The notes: a model not told the origin generated them from the letters alone. Numbered from the stretch's first letter, positions 7,733-16,849 are shown. The stretch: 64,000 nucleotides of DNA from a virus (IMGVR_UViG_3300017917_002280:1-64000); one strand, 5' to 3'. Numbers and translations are program-made.

Positions 7733-8736
7733 ATCTTTTCATACACCATCTTTCTGATTTCAGATACCTTGTCTGGATTATCTCGCATCATATCTACTAC
7801 TTTAGATCTTCCCTGATATCTTTCTCCAAGAACAGTATACCATGAGCCACCGCGTTCAATAACGCCCATCATTTCTGCAGTATCTACAAGGTCTGCAATT
7901 TCATCTACACCTACGCTGTCACCTTGAAAGTAAAAGTCATAACTTCCTCCAATAAACTGTGGTCCAGTTTTATTGTAATCAACTGTCCAATTGACTGGCC
8001 TTCCAACCTTTTGTTCAATGAGTCTATCCCCAACCTGAACCTTATCTTTAATAGAATTTGCTTCTGCCTCGCTTGACCACAACTTCACAATGGTTGAGGA
8101 AAAGAACTTAACTGCCATTCCACCCGTTGGAATATGAGACGCATGCATTGAACCAAATTGATTTCTCTGCTGTGAAATAAGAACAAGAAGAGTATTTTTA
8201 TTTGCATAATTCATCATTTTTACAGCATGCGTCATGTCTTTTGCTTCAGCACCAATTTGCTTGGTATCTTGAAGCTGCTTCAGTTCTTCTCCATCTTTTT
8301 CAAAATAGATCGCCGGAAGTAGCGCTGAGATTGAATCAACCACAATCATGTCTACGCCTGCCTGCATCAGCTGGGTTGCAACATCAACCATATCGTTGAT
8401 TGTTTTTGCTGGAGAATAGATTAGTTTATCTGAATCCACTCCCAATGCCTCTGCCCATTCAGCAGAATAAGACTGCTCAGAATCAATCCAAGCACAAGTC
8501 TTACCTTCTTTTTGTGCCATTCCGATCATTTGTAAACAAAATGAAGACTTTCCAGCAGACTTATTTCCCCAAATAAGTACTTGTCTTCCATATGCAAAAC
8601 CACCCTTTAGGCCAACATTAAGGCTAAGGCTTGGCGTAGCTTGTTTTTCAATTTTTACATCCGATGCATTTAAAACCTTATTCCTAATTTTTGGATCAAG
8701 CTTCGCTAGGATTGAATCAACATCAATGTCTTTCAT
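7729..8736 (-). CDS. recA: RecA/UvsX-type recombinase
   Basis: DNA strand-exchange ATPase. It has 335 residues, near the usual RecA length. The P-loop is GNKSAGKS (57-64) and Walker B is DMIVVDSISALLP. MAW-like and L1/L2 regions follow (TKQIGAEAKDMTHAVKMM, LVLISQQRNQFGS, TGGMAVKFFSS). The C-terminus is shorter and less acidic than in bacterial RecA. The gene overlaps its neighbours by 4 bases, in an operon with polymerase, MazG-like protein and nucleases. Confidence 0.9.
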   Translation of the reverse strand: MKDIDVDSILAKLDPKIRNKVLNASDVKIEKQATPSLSLNVGLKGGFAYGRQVLIWGNKSAGKSSFCLQMIGMAQKEGKTCAWIDSEQSYSAEWAEALGVDSDKLIYSPAKTINDMVDVATQLMQAGVDMIVVDSISALLPAIYFEKDGEELKQLQDTKQIGAEAKDMTHAVKMMNYANKNTLLVLISQQRNQFGSMHASHIPTGGMAVKFFSSTIVKLWSSEAEANSIKDKVQVGDRLIEQKVGRPVNWTVDYNKTGPQFIGGSYDFYFQGDSVGVDEIADLVDTAEMMGVIERGGSWYTVLGERYQGRSKVVDMMRDNPDKVSEIRKMVYEKI

Positions 8737-9074
8737 CCTGCTACCCCATGCATCTTTGGTCTAGTAATATTATATGCTGCTTTCTTGGCAACTGCCTCAT
8801 TAAGAGAGCTTCCTGCATCAATAACTTTATGCTCCACCAAACCTTCATATAGGTCTAATGTCCTAATAATAATATCTGCAATTTCCTCTATGATCTGCTC
8901 TTGCCCCTTATCTTTTCTAAGAGCTTCTAATACCTCTGTTGCTTCAGAGTGGATCATTGCCAGCTGCTTGGCATAGAAAACAAAATGGTCCATGCCCTTC
9001 TTTTTCATTGGGTCCCAGAAACCCTTTTCTTTTGCAGTTCTATGTATTGTCTTTGCCATTTCGTCTAAATTCAT
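8733..9074 (-). CDS. MazG-like nucleotide pyrophosphohydrolase
   Basis: 113 residues. The pattern EKGFWD, AMIHSEATEVLEALR, then IIEEIADIIIRTLDL provides the paired E-x-x-E / E-x-x-D metal-binding helices of the MazG/dUTPase-like all-alpha superfamily. These enzymes remove pyrophosphate from NTPs or dNTPs. In phages they may sanitise the dNTP pool or lower ppGpp. The gene sits between polymerase and RecA with 4-base overlaps. Confidence 0.8.
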   Translation of the reverse strand: MNLDEMAKTIHRTAKEKGFWDPMKKKGMDHFVFYAKQLAMIHSEATEVLEALRKDKGQEQIIEEIADIIIRTLDLYEGLVEHKVIDAGSSLNEAVAKKAAYNITRPKMHGVAG

Positions 9075-12000
9075 TTTATAAATCCTTTCAATGCTAATGA
9101 ACCTGTTTTAGTGTTTTCAAGTATTGGCTTGCAAGTTCCGCCAATCTTCATATTTACCAATGCATCTGAATACATTGATGGGAAGACGACAACAGATGTT
9201 AATTGCTTATCTTCAGATGCCAGCACAATACTAGCCATTTTATCGCCCTTTTTGGTTTTTCTTGCAGAGAAGTCTACAACATAGAATTCATCTGCAGCAA
9301 GGATAAGAGTTTTCGCTTGAAGATATTTAACAAACGGATTGCTAATGTCTTTAATGTCTTCAACTGCCACATAATTAACGATTCTATTATCTGCAGCGAG
9401 GAAAACATATACTCTTCCTGCTTCAATTTCTGTTTCTTGGTCATGGAATATTCCTGCACCTCCTGTTTTGTCAACCACCTCTATTCTACTCCACCCATCG
9501 CCTCTTTTAATTGATTTTACCATAGCCATGAAGATGAAGCAACCAACCTCTTCGTAGTTTTCAAGGTCGTCAAAATATGCCTTTAACCAATTTGGAACAT
9601 CATTTACAAACTCTGGAATATTAAGATATTCATAAAAGTTTTCTCTTTCATTTCCATCTCTTGGATTATCATCAAATGCTGCAGCCCCGATTTTATTTAA
9701 TGCATCAATAGCACGACTGTTAATGCCGGACCCCTTAGCAGTTGATACCTCAATCAAATTTTTATATGATTGATATGGTCTGTTTTCAATTAGCTTATTG
9801 GCAATATTTTCAGAAATATACTTAATGTTTCCAAGACCAAATCTGATTGCATTACCCTCAAGGCTGAAGTCAATTTCCGACTCGTTAACATGTGGAAGTC
9901 TAACATTAATGTTCATTCTCTTTGCTTCAATCAGATAGTCAGTTCTGGTATCTTTATCCTGCTCGTTTTTAAGCAGAGCAAACATAAATTCTTGTGGATA
10001 ATATTTCTTTAGCCATGCAGTCCAATATGAAATCATTGAGTATGCAACTGCGTGAGACTTATTGAATGAGTATCCTGCGTGTGCTTCAAAGTCGTGCCAC
10101 AATTTTTCTGCGCTTGACTGATTAATATATTGGCTAGCGCCAGATACGAACTTATCTTTAAATGCATCAAACTCTCTTGCATCTTTCTTCTTACCAATAA
10201 TCTTACGCACTTTATCTGCTTCTGCATATGACATTCCACCAAGATGTACACAAGCCTGCATAACCTGCTCCTGATAAAGAATGCAGCCATATGTGTCTTT
10301 TGTATATTCCTTCATATTTGGATGCACATATGTAATAGACGCACGACCCTTTTTGCGCTTAATGTATTCAGCACCGATTGTATTCATTGCTCCCGGACGG
10401 ACAAGGGCGTTAGATGCAACTAGTTCGTCAAAGTTTTCCACACCCATCTTAATTAAAAGATTTGTATATGGCGCTGCTTCTGCTTGGAACACACCCTTTG
10501 TGAATCCTGCGGAAAGATCTGCATAGATTTCTCTATCGTCAAGTGGGATTGAATTGAGGTCAATTGTCTTCTTGTGACGCTTCTCAATGCTTGTTAGCGT
10601 GTCTTTAATAACCGTCAGTGTTTTAAGACCAAGAGCATCAATCTTAATTAGACCAATTTCTGCTGCCTCTTCCATATCAACGGCAACCACAGGGATTCTT
10701 ACATCGCTTTGCGTATCCTTGCGAGTCTCAATAGGAGCAAACTTTTCAATTTTGTCCTTTGCCGTCACAATTCCAGCAGCATGCATTCCAGTTCCACGAA
10801 TACGACCACGCAAACGCTCAGAGTAGAAAACAATTTCTGGATACTTTTGCCTAAACTCAGCAGTGGCTTTTGAAGAAATAAACTCATCCCAAGTCTCAAT
10901 ATTTTTCAGTGCTTTGTTTACTTCAGCGAGTGGGATATTGAATGCTCGTGAAACATCTCGCACAACACCTTTATCCTTAAATGTAAGGAAGGTTGCGATA
11001 GATGCAACATTCTTATATTGTCTGACAAGATAATCTTTGACCTCAGACCTTCGTCTATCTTCATAGTCTGTATCAATGTCAGGGAAGTCGTTTCTTTCGG
11101 GGTTAATGAAGCGGAAAAACAACAGACCATATTTTATAGGGTCTACTTCTGTAATCTCCAGAGAATAGCATACAAGGCTTCCTGCAGCACTTCCACGCCC
11201 CGGTCCAACAAGAATATCGTTCTTTTTAGACCAGCGAATCATATTGGAGACGACAATGAAATATGAAGAGAAGTTTTTATCTTTGATAATATCAAGTTCT
11301 TCAAATAGCCTTGTTCTATATTCTTCATTGTCATAAAGTCCACGCCTTTTGAGTCCGGCAATAGCCATTTCTTCAAGTTGGTGGTTTGGATCTTTATGCT
11401 CAACTGGAAGCAGGTCAAGATTTTCTGGTATTGAATAGCTTTCAATCTTATCGCTAATCTCAACACTGTTTGTGTACAAATCTTCTCTGTCAATACCCTG
11501 CTCAAGCATTCTCTGACGAACATCTTTGTATCCCATCAGATAAATATCTAAGTCCTTGAATGACATTTGCCTATCGCCATAAAGATAGTCAAGTCTCTCA
11601 ATGATGTCTTTAATCTTACGACTACTTTCAAACTTTGCATCTTTATCAATCTTTGGATGAGTTCCAAGAATGAGCATCAACTCTTCTGCAACCCTATCCT
11701 GTGGCGATGCATAATGGCAATCAAGCGTTACAGTAGACTTGATGCCCATAGAGTCTGCAAGAGAAAGCAGGCTGTGGTTTAGCTTTGCCGGATTATGTGG
11801 CTGTAATTCCATATAGAAATCATCGCCAAACATATCCTTGAACCAGCCAGCATAGTTCTTTGCAGCAGTCATATTTTCATTTTCAATTGCCTTAGCAATA
11901 ATACTATTCATGCAACCAGAAAGAACCACAAGCCCACTTGAATATTTTTCAAGTATTTCAAAATCCATTCTTGGTTTAAGGAAGAATCCGTCTTTCCATG

Positions 12001-12331
12001 CATTTTCAGATAGCGCACCAAGATTTTCTAGGCCTGTTTGATTTTTGGCAAGAATAATTAAGTGATTATAAACTTGGTCGTCAGGCTCTCTATCTTTTCT
12101 TGCTCTCTTATCGAATCTATCTGGAGTGAAGTAAGCTTCAACGCCAAGAATTGGCTTAACTCCAGTTTCTGATGCTGCTTTAATCATGCTTCTGTGACCA
12201 CTAAGAGTCCCATGATCTGTAATTGATAGCGCACTCATTCCAACCTCAGAGGCTCGCTTCATCAACTCTAATGGTGATGAATAGCCGTCAAGCAGGCTGT
12301 AATACGAATGGCAATGATGATTGTGATACAT
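9071..12331 (-). CDS. dnaE: DNA polymerase III alpha subunit (family C)
   Basis: Replicative polymerase of 1,086 residues. An N-terminal PHP domain starts at once (HNHHCHSYYSLLDG, SITDHGTLSGH, GVEAYFTPD). The palm has GPGRGSAAGSLVCYSLEIT and the catalytic PDIDTDYEDRRR. IKIDALGLKTL and the fingers region (TYGCILYQEQVM, FNKSHAVAYSMISYWTAWLKKYYP) follow. A C-terminal OB-like segment (GGAGIFHDQ ... YVFLAADN) closes it. The start follows AGGAG. No separate proofreading exonuclease or clamp was recognised, so the phage may rely on the PHP domain or host factors. Confidence 0.95.
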   Translation of the reverse strand: MYHNHHCHSYYSLLDGYSSPLELMKRASEVGMSALSITDHGTLSGHRSMIKAASETGVKPILGVEAYFTPDRFDKRARKDREPDDQVYNHLIILAKNQTGLENLGALSENAWKDGFFLKPRMDFEILEKYSSGLVVLSGCMNSIIAKAIENENMTAAKNYAGWFKDMFGDDFYMELQPHNPAKLNHSLLSLADSMGIKSTVTLDCHYASPQDRVAEELMLILGTHPKIDKDAKFESSRKIKDIIERLDYLYGDRQMSFKDLDIYLMGYKDVRQRMLEQGIDREDLYTNSVEISDKIESYSIPENLDLLPVEHKDPNHQLEEMAIAGLKRRGLYDNEEYRTRLFEELDIIKDKNFSSYFIVVSNMIRWSKKNDILVGPGRGSAAGSLVCYSLEITEVDPIKYGLLFFRFINPERNDFPDIDTDYEDRRRSEVKDYLVRQYKNVASIATFLTFKDKGVVRDVSRAFNIPLAEVNKALKNIETWDEFISSKATAEFRQKYPEIVFYSERLRGRIRGTGMHAAGIVTAKDKIEKFAPIETRKDTQSDVRIPVVAVDMEEAAEIGLIKIDALGLKTLTVIKDTLTSIEKRHKKTIDLNSIPLDDREIYADLSAGFTKGVFQAEAAPYTNLLIKMGVENFDELVASNALVRPGAMNTIGAEYIKRKKGRASITYVHPNMKEYTKDTYGCILYQEQVMQACVHLGGMSYAEADKVRKIIGKKKDAREFDAFKDKFVSGASQYINQSSAEKLWHDFEAHAGYSFNKSHAVAYSMISYWTAWLKKYYPQEFMFALLKNEQDKDTRTDYLIEAKRMNINVRLPHVNESEIDFSLEGNAIRFGLGNIKYISENIANKLIENRPYQSYKNLIEVSTAKGSGINSRAIDALNKIGAAAFDDNPRDGNERENFYEYLNIPEFVNDVPNWLKAYFDDLENYEEVGCFIFMAMVKSIKRGDGWSRIEVVDKTGGAGIFHDQETEIEAGRVYVFLAADNRIVNYVAVEDIKDISNPFVKYLQAKTLILAADEFYVVDFSARKTKKGDKMASIVLASEDKQLTSVVVFPSMYSDALVNMKIGGTCKPILENTKTGSLALKGFIK

Positions 12332-12351
12332 TTATCTCCTAATAAAGTAGA

Positions 12352-12378
12352 GGCGGTGGGTAATTATACACCACCGCC
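12352..12378 (-). terminator. G/C-rich hairpin between ssb and dnaE
   Basis: An 8-bp perfect stem (GGCGGTGG with CCACCGCC) encloses an 11-nt A/T-rich loop. On the minus strand it lies just downstream of ssb but has no strong U-run (TCTACTTTATT follows), so it may be a weak terminator, an attenuator or a message-end stabiliser. The -10 box of the next promoter sits in its loop. Confidence 0.45.
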
Positions 12379-12392
12379 CCCAGCTTTGTCAA
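12363..12392 (-). promoter_or_regulatory. Promoter for dnaE operon, -10 inside a hairpin loop
   Basis: Minus-strand TTGACA (12,387-12,392) and TATAAT (12,363-12,368) are separated by 18 nt, with TG before the -10. The whole element fits between the ssb stop and the dnaE start. It would give dnaE, mazG-like, recA and the downstream genes their own transcription. Confidence 0.6.
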
Positions 12393-12393
12393 A

Positions 12394-13047
12394 TTACCAG
12401 TCTACTGAAGTGCTTACAGTAGTGTCTGCCTCAACACCCATAAAGAAGTTCTCTTGGTCAGAGTAAGGCACTGAACGCACAGCTACCTTCTCAAGATCAA
12501 ACGGCTCCACGCCAGACCAGTCAAACTCTTCTGTGTCAGTAGCAAGTGGAATCAAGGCGTAACTTGTCTGCGTCCCTGTTCCGTTTCGCTTCAATCTCCA
12601 GTTGAGGTTGGTAATTGAATTTGTGTCGCCTGCATATTCAATAAGCATTGTGGTAGTTGGTGACTTTGGACCTACGCCCTGAGAAAATACTGCTACATAC
12701 TTCTCTGTGCCATCATCTACTAGAACATTTGTGTAGAACCGCAACTTTGCCTTCCAGCCAGCCTTTGGGTCCTTACGGTGCTGCTCGCAACCAAAACAAC
12801 GACCCTCTTCCTCTAGGGAACAAAGAGCCTTGCGGCGATAATCTTTTGGATTTGTGTGCTCTGCGACAACAATAGCCAGACCTCTGTCTGGCGAATAACT
12901 AGGCGAATCTGCGTCAACCTCGTTAATAAAACGAATCTTAACGCTTTGCCCATCGGCAAGCTTTAGCCACTTTGCCTTTGGCCCTTCTTCAAACTTGGGG
13001 CCGTCCATCTTTTTTCTAATTGCACTTAGACCTGTGATGATACTCAT
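12394..13047 (-). CDS. ssb: Single-stranded DNA-binding protein, zinc-containing
   Basis: 217 residues. It opens like phage gp32-type proteins (a short helical start, then KAKWLKLADGQSVKIRFI). A zinc-binding cluster follows (ALCSLEEEGRCFGCEQH: three Cys and a His). An OB-like core rich in aromatic strands comes next (LRFYTNVLVDDG, YVAVFSQG). The end is acidic, as expected for a protein-interaction tail. It lies between primase and polymerase and has the best promoter in the window directly upstream, fitting the large amount of SSB needed. Confidence 0.72.
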   Translation of the reverse strand: MSIITGLSAIRKKMDGPKFEEGPKAKWLKLADGQSVKIRFINEVDADSPSYSPDRGLAIVVAEHTNPKDYRRKALCSLEEEGRCFGCEQHRKDPKAGWKAKLRFYTNVLVDDGTEKYVAVFSQGVGPKSPTTTMLIEYAGDTNSITNLNWRLKRNGTGTQTSYALIPLATDTEEFDWSGVEPFDLEKVAVRSVPYSDQENFFMGVEADTTVSTSVDW

Positions 13048-13092
13048 ATATTTCTCCTTAGTAGTTGACCCTATTAGTGGGTCTGTGTGTAC

Positions 13093-13121
13093 ATTATATC
13101 AGAAAAGTGGCGGTGTGTCAA
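13093..13121 (-). promoter_or_regulatory. Perfect-consensus sigma-70 promoter for ssb
   Basis: Minus-strand TTGACA (13,116-13,121), exactly 17 nt, then TATAAT (13,093-13,098), preceded by TG. The -35 lies within the last codons of primase. The leader to the ATG is about 40 nt and contains a small inverted repeat (GACCC ... GGGTC) and AAGGAG. Confidence 0.75.
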
Positions 13122-14028
13122 ATAGGGCAGATATCTGCTCGTCTGACAGGTCACCAACATCTTTTCCGTTAGTTATTTTGATTACTGTAATATCTTTAGA
13201 GTAGATATTATCATTTATTTTCGCAACCATTTCCTTGCCTGCATCATCATTATCTGGAATGATGAATATTGATTTCGCATATTTTTCTAATAGTTCTATT
13301 TGATATCTACTTATTGTTGCGCCAAGACTAGCAACAGCATTATATCCAAGCTGGCATAATCTTATTGCATCAAATGAAGACTCAACAACAACAATGTCAT
13401 TAAATTTACAATTAGATATATTAAAAAGCGTTTTACTTTTTTTCATTCCGGGAGAATTTTTAAAATCTTTTCCCTCAACCGAACGGGCAACAAACCCCAT
13501 ACATTTAGAAAATGGATCATATACTGGAACAATTACCATATCTTGTTTGTCAGAATATCCCAATTTAAACTTTTTAATTGACGAAATATTTATTTTCCTT
13601 GATGCAAAATACTCCATAGCCCTCTCAGAATGCAAGCAGTTATTATGCAAGCGTTCAATTGTTGCCAAATCATATTCTTCTCCTTGCTCAATATCAAGTT
13701 TGTTTATAATAGATAGTGAAATATCTTCAGACTTTTCCTTTGATTTGATAAATCTAGTTGCTTCAAAATACGAACGATTTGTTGTATTCATAACAATATC
13801 CATTAGTGTTCCATTTTCAGAACAAGCAAAGCAAATAAACAGACCGCTTTCCTTATCAACCTCACACGCCGGGGTGTTTGTATTGTAGTGAAATGGACAC
13901 ATAATCATATAGTGTGAATCAATTTCATTTGCTATTGTGATTCCACAAGAGATTAATACCTCTTTAACCTGTGCAGGAGAGTAGTATTCTATCTTATTAA
14001 ATTGTGATTTATTACTCCCGAATAACAT
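13099..14028 (-). CDS. dnaG: DnaG-type primase
   Basis: 309 residues. The N-terminal zinc domain reads MCPFHYNTNTPAC ... ICFACSENG (Cys-x2-His and Cys-x2-Cys). The TOPRIM domain has the catalytic Glu in VVVESSFDAIRL and the Asp-rich motif IFIIPDNDDAGKEM. No helicase domain is fused; the helicase is encoded separately upstream. The start overlaps the upstream gene by 40 bases and has no clear ribosome site, so a slightly different start is possible. Confidence 0.9.
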   Translation of the reverse strand: MLFGSNKSQFNKIEYYSPAQVKEVLISCGITIANEIDSHYMIMCPFHYNTNTPACEVDKESGLFICFACSENGTLMDIVMNTTNRSYFEATRFIKSKEKSEDISLSIINKLDIEQGEEYDLATIERLHNNCLHSERAMEYFASRKINISSIKKFKLGYSDKQDMVIVPVYDPFSKCMGFVARSVEGKDFKNSPGMKKSKTLFNISNCKFNDIVVVESSFDAIRLCQLGYNAVASLGATISRYQIELLEKYAKSIFIIPDNDDAGKEMVAKINDNIYSKDITVIKITNGKDVGDLSDEQISALFDTPPLF

Positions 14029-14270
14029 CTTGCATTTGCCTTTCCAATATAGATACCATAAATTGTCAGTATGAAGTTATATTTATCCTTGTTGTATTTT
14101 ATACTAAAGGCAGAGTCTATGTCAAATATTGGAACATATCCGCGATATTTCATAGTTTTAACTAGTACATCTTCGTATTGTGTCCTAATTCTAGTCATAA
14201 CAGAATCATCAGAGAAACTACCCTCTATATGAAATTCTTTTATTTTCTTATGACCTACATAGGTTTCCAC
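13989..14270 (-). CDS. Unrecognised protein between helicase and primase (93 aa)
   Basis: Not recognised. It is basic and beta-rich in the second half (YNFILTIYGIYIGKANARCY). Its 3' end overlaps the primase gene by 40 bases. Position between DnaB and primase suggests a replication accessory, but nothing in the sequence proves it. Confidence 0.5.
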   Translation of the reverse strand: METYVGHKKIKEFHIEGSFSDDSVMTRIRTQYEDVLVKTMKYRGYVPIFDIDSAFSIKYNKDKYNFILTIYGIYIGKANARCYSGVINHNLIR

Positions 14271-14287
14271 ATGCTAATTATACCAAG

Positions 14288-15514
14288 TTATTGAAAATTA
14301 GGGTCAAGAACTTCCTTAAACCTGCCAGAATCAAAACTGCATTCCATGATGAAATCCCCAAGAAAGCCGTTACGATTCTTTCTAAATGCACATTCAAGGA
14401 TGTCGCTATTCTGCTTTCTTCCCATCGCCAAAACCCAGTCTGCGTCATACGCGATCTGGCGTGACCATGCAACCTGTCCCAACTGAGGAACTGATTCAAG
14501 GTCGGATGAGTCGTCTGGAGTGGCTGATGCAATAGCAACGATTGGAATCTGCTCTGAGATAGCAAGAAGTTTTAGCTCCCTAGACAAGTTTTTAATTTTT
14601 ACGGTTTCATTTCCGTATGTTCCATTGTTATCACTCATTAACTGTAGATAGTCAATGAAGATAATGTCTGGCTTGTACTGGTCAATCTTACCACGAATAA
14701 CATTTGGATTCACTTCAGATCCGGTATCATTAGAAACAATCTTGAATGATTGCTTGCCTTTAAGATTTTGCTCTGCCCAAGATGTAAAACTTTGGGTATC
14801 AACTCTTCCTGCGCTCATTCCACGATGCGAGAATTTACCATCACCCATAATTGTAAAAATACGATTACGAACCTCTTGCTCTGTCATTTCCAACGACATA
14901 ATCATTGGAGTTCTGCCAGTCTTCCAAGCTTGTGTAGCAAAATATAATGCAAGCCAAGATTTTCCAATTGCAGGATAGGCAAGCAAAATACCAAGTTGAC
15001 CCTTTGCAATACCCATTGGCAAACAGGCGTCAAATGATGCGATATTCGTCTTGATTCCAACCTCACCGTTCTTTGCCGACTCTCTAGTCTTATCAAAATA
15101 TAGCAAGGCATCATCAATATCCGTCACATCAATATCTCTAACAGCAGCGGTCACACGAGACATTACGGATAACTCATGGGTCAATTCCTGAAATGCCTTA
15201 GAGGACTCATTGCCCTGAATAAGTGTGGCAGCTTTCTTGATGCTGTTCTTTAAAGAGTCGTCAAGGTAGGCCTGTCTCAACTTATTCATTTGATAAATTG
15301 TTGGTCCGGCATTCTGTGGCTCAAAGTCTCTGAATCTTGTGGCAATAAGTTCTGCGTCTGGAACCTGCTTTGTTGTCTGGTAATAATCTTTTATGAATCC
15401 CCAAACATCAGAACAGTCTTTAATGAGAGTATCTGCATTGTTCTCAAATAGGACATGGATATCCTTATTTTTACATACAGCTGAAATTACTTCAAGTTCT
15501 TCAAGAAATGCCAT
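14288..15514 (-). CDS. dnaB: DnaB-type replicative helicase
   Basis: 408 residues with a short N-terminal domain and a RecA-fold ATPase. The P-loop is AYPAIGKS near residues 175-182. Other visible motifs are PMIMSLEMTEQEVRNR (H1a), DIIFIDYLQLM (Walker B/H3) and DADWVLAMGR near the end. These hexameric 5'-3' helicases unwind the fork and bind primase. The start overlaps the upstream gene by 14 bases. Confidence 0.92.
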   Translation of the reverse strand: MAFLEELEVISAVCKNKDIHVLFENNADTLIKDCSDVWGFIKDYYQTTKQVPDAELIATRFRDFEPQNAGPTIYQMNKLRQAYLDDSLKNSIKKAATLIQGNESSKAFQELTHELSVMSRVTAAVRDIDVTDIDDALLYFDKTRESAKNGEVGIKTNIASFDACLPMGIAKGQLGILLAYPAIGKSWLALYFATQAWKTGRTPMIMSLEMTEQEVRNRIFTIMGDGKFSHRGMSAGRVDTQSFTSWAEQNLKGKQSFKIVSNDTGSEVNPNVIRGKIDQYKPDIIFIDYLQLMSDNNGTYGNETVKIKNLSRELKLLAISEQIPIVAIASATPDDSSDLESVPQLGQVAWSRQIAYDADWVLAMGRKQNSDILECAFRKNRNGFLGDFIMECSFDSGRFKEVLDPNFQ

Positions 15515-15833
15515 TAATGTACTCCTGCCTAATCTTCATTGTCTCTAATCTTCTTTGTTCTCTTAATTCTCTATCTTTTTTTTGTGCGAGCATTGATTGG
15601 TTTAGCGTATCGTAGTTATTATAAAACCAGTTTAGTGGGTGATTATCCTTGCTACAAATAAAATAGTAATCAAGGGTCTCTTTTACACTGTCAACACCAA
15701 AGTCTTCAATCAACGATTTCATGCCCCATTTTTCTTTGTGCTTGTTTATCGCTGGCCTAATGTTATATCTGTTTTCAAATAGCTTTGAGTAATACTGCAA
15801 AGCAGTATAAATAGATGAATCATTTACTGTCAC
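15501..15833 (-). CDS. Possible helicase-loader-like protein (110 aa)
   Basis: Immediately upstream of dnaB and overlapping it. It is helical, with YYSKLFENRYNIRPAINKHKEKW and LDYYFICSKDNHPLNWFYNNYDTL, then a charged C-terminal helix. Small helical proteins encoded next to DnaB often load it or connect it to SSB. This is inference from position and composition. Confidence 0.45.
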   Translation of the reverse strand: MTVNDSSIYTALQYYSKLFENRYNIRPAINKHKEKWGMKSLIEDFGVDSVKETLDYYFICSKDNHPLNWFYNNYDTLNQSMLAQKKDRELREQRRLETMKIRQEYINGIS

Positions 15834-16051
15834 TTCATATCCTCAGCATCGTTTGCTTTTTCCAATAGTTTTGCTTCGACATAATTATACACGCGATTCA
15901 TCGCTTCGTCAACATTCTCATTATCACGCACATAATCTTCTACGCCAAGATCAATATGGATGCTTTCATAATTTCCTAAATTTTTAACAAACTTAAGCCC
16001 GACTCTAACTCTGGTCGTCTGTTTCTCCTGAATTGGTTTGCTCTGTGCCAC
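15830..16051 (-). CDS. Unrecognised protein (73 aa)
   Basis: Coupled to both neighbours by overlaps (4 and 47 bases). It has a beta-rich first half (TRVRVGLKFVKNLGNYESIHIDLGVEDYV), then a helical acidic second half. The beta-strand portion resembles small phage proteins related to single-strand annealing or SSB accessory factors, but no family can be named. Confidence 0.45.
   Translation of the reverse strand: MAQSKPIQEKQTTRVRVGLKFVKNLGNYESIHIDLGVEDYVRDNENVDEAMNRVYNYVEAKLLEKANDAEDMK
15884..15912 (-). promoter_or_regulatory. Intragenic promoter candidate before dnaB genes
   Basis: Minus-strand TTGACG (15,907-15,912), 17 nt, TATAAT (15,884-15,889), with TG before the -10. It lies inside the 73-residue gene and points toward the helicase and primase genes. 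Confidence 0.45.
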
Positions 16052-16337
16052 TGTTTCCTCCTGTGAATCCTATTGGATGTTTTTCTTCTTCATGTTGTTC
16101 TTCGCCATTTTGGTCTAAAATGAGTCGGGTGATATTATACCACCTATCTGCGACAGCAAGCAAGCCGTCCACATCATTTTTATTTTTTGCAATTTCCATA
16201 GATTCAACAAGCACTTTTCCAGTTGCCACAATAGCAGACTCAGCAGATATTTCTGCGCCAATAAACTTTTTTAATTTTTGACTTGAAGATTCTATTTTCT
16301 TTTTCTTTTTTCTTAAGAAAAATCTTGGGATTGCCAT
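16005..16337 (-). CDS. Basic/acidic low-complexity protein (110 aa)
   Basis: Not recognised. The N-terminus is very basic (RFFLRKKKKKIE), a helical middle contains ISAESAIVATGKVLVESMEIA and a conserved-looking DRWYNITRLIL, and the last 35 residues are Gly/Glu/Thr-rich and probably disordered. Overlaps genes on both sides. Confidence 0.5.
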   Translation of the reverse strand: MAIPRFFLRKKKKKIESSSQKLKKFIGAEISAESAIVATGKVLVESMEIAKNKNDVDGLLAVADRWYNITRLILDQNGEEQHEEEKHPIGFTGGNSGTEQTNSGETDDQS

Positions 16338-16849
16338 ATTGGAACAAACTCTCCTTTATCATTTTTTACATAAAGCATTTGTCGTGATCCTAGTATAGCC
16401 TCTAATTCTTCTTTAGTGGGAGTACCTTTTTGAGTTTTTATTATTCCGTCTTTTCTTGGTCTTCCACGATGAGTTTCTACAAAAACCTGTCTAATATTTT
16501 CAATATCATCTGCTGAGAAATAATAATTTCCTTTTTCTCCAGCTTTTTGTGGTTTTGGTAATCTGCCCTGTTCTATTGCAACCCTAATTCTATCTGGGTG
16601 GCGATTTACTGCTTTAGCAGCTTCTCCAATTGTAAATGCTCTTTGTGAAAATTTTTTCATATCACGATATATGTAGGTAATTTCTTTATTCTGTGCAAAA
16701 TTCCAAGTTAGGCAAGTGTTTGCTGGTTTATTTATATAAATAATATGATGAAGTTCATTGTTTATAAAAATACGCCTTCTGGCTTTTCTTTTTTCTAGAA
16801 CCCCATAATTGTTCTTCTTTGGTAGTCCATCTCTATCTTGTGCAACCAT
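16313..16849 (-). CDS. HTH DNA-binding protein, MerR-like helix
   Basis: 178 residues, start ATG after AAGGGG. The first 60 residues are basic (GVLEKRKARRRIFI, TWNFAQNKEITYIYRDM), followed by an excisionase/MerR-type winged HTH (AFTIGEAAKAVNRHPDRIRV, IEQGRLP, YYFSADDIENIRQVF). A segment RGRPRKDG resembles an AT-hook. A similar architecture is familiar from actinophage replication regions, where its role is unknown; a regulator or origin-binding protein is plausible. Confidence 0.65.
   Translation of the reverse strand: MVAQDRDGLPKKNNYGVLEKRKARRRIFINNELHHIIYINKPANTCLTWNFAQNKEITYIYRDMKKFSQRAFTIGEAAKAVNRHPDRIRVAIEQGRLPKPQKAGEKGNYYFSADDIENIRQVFVETHRGRPRKDGIIKTQKGTPTKEELEAILGSRQMLYVKNDKGEFVPIWQSQDFS

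Noticed and set aside
13394-13888. 164-residue plus-strand frame
   Set aside because: Antisense to the primase zinc and TOPRIM regions, which are clearly real.
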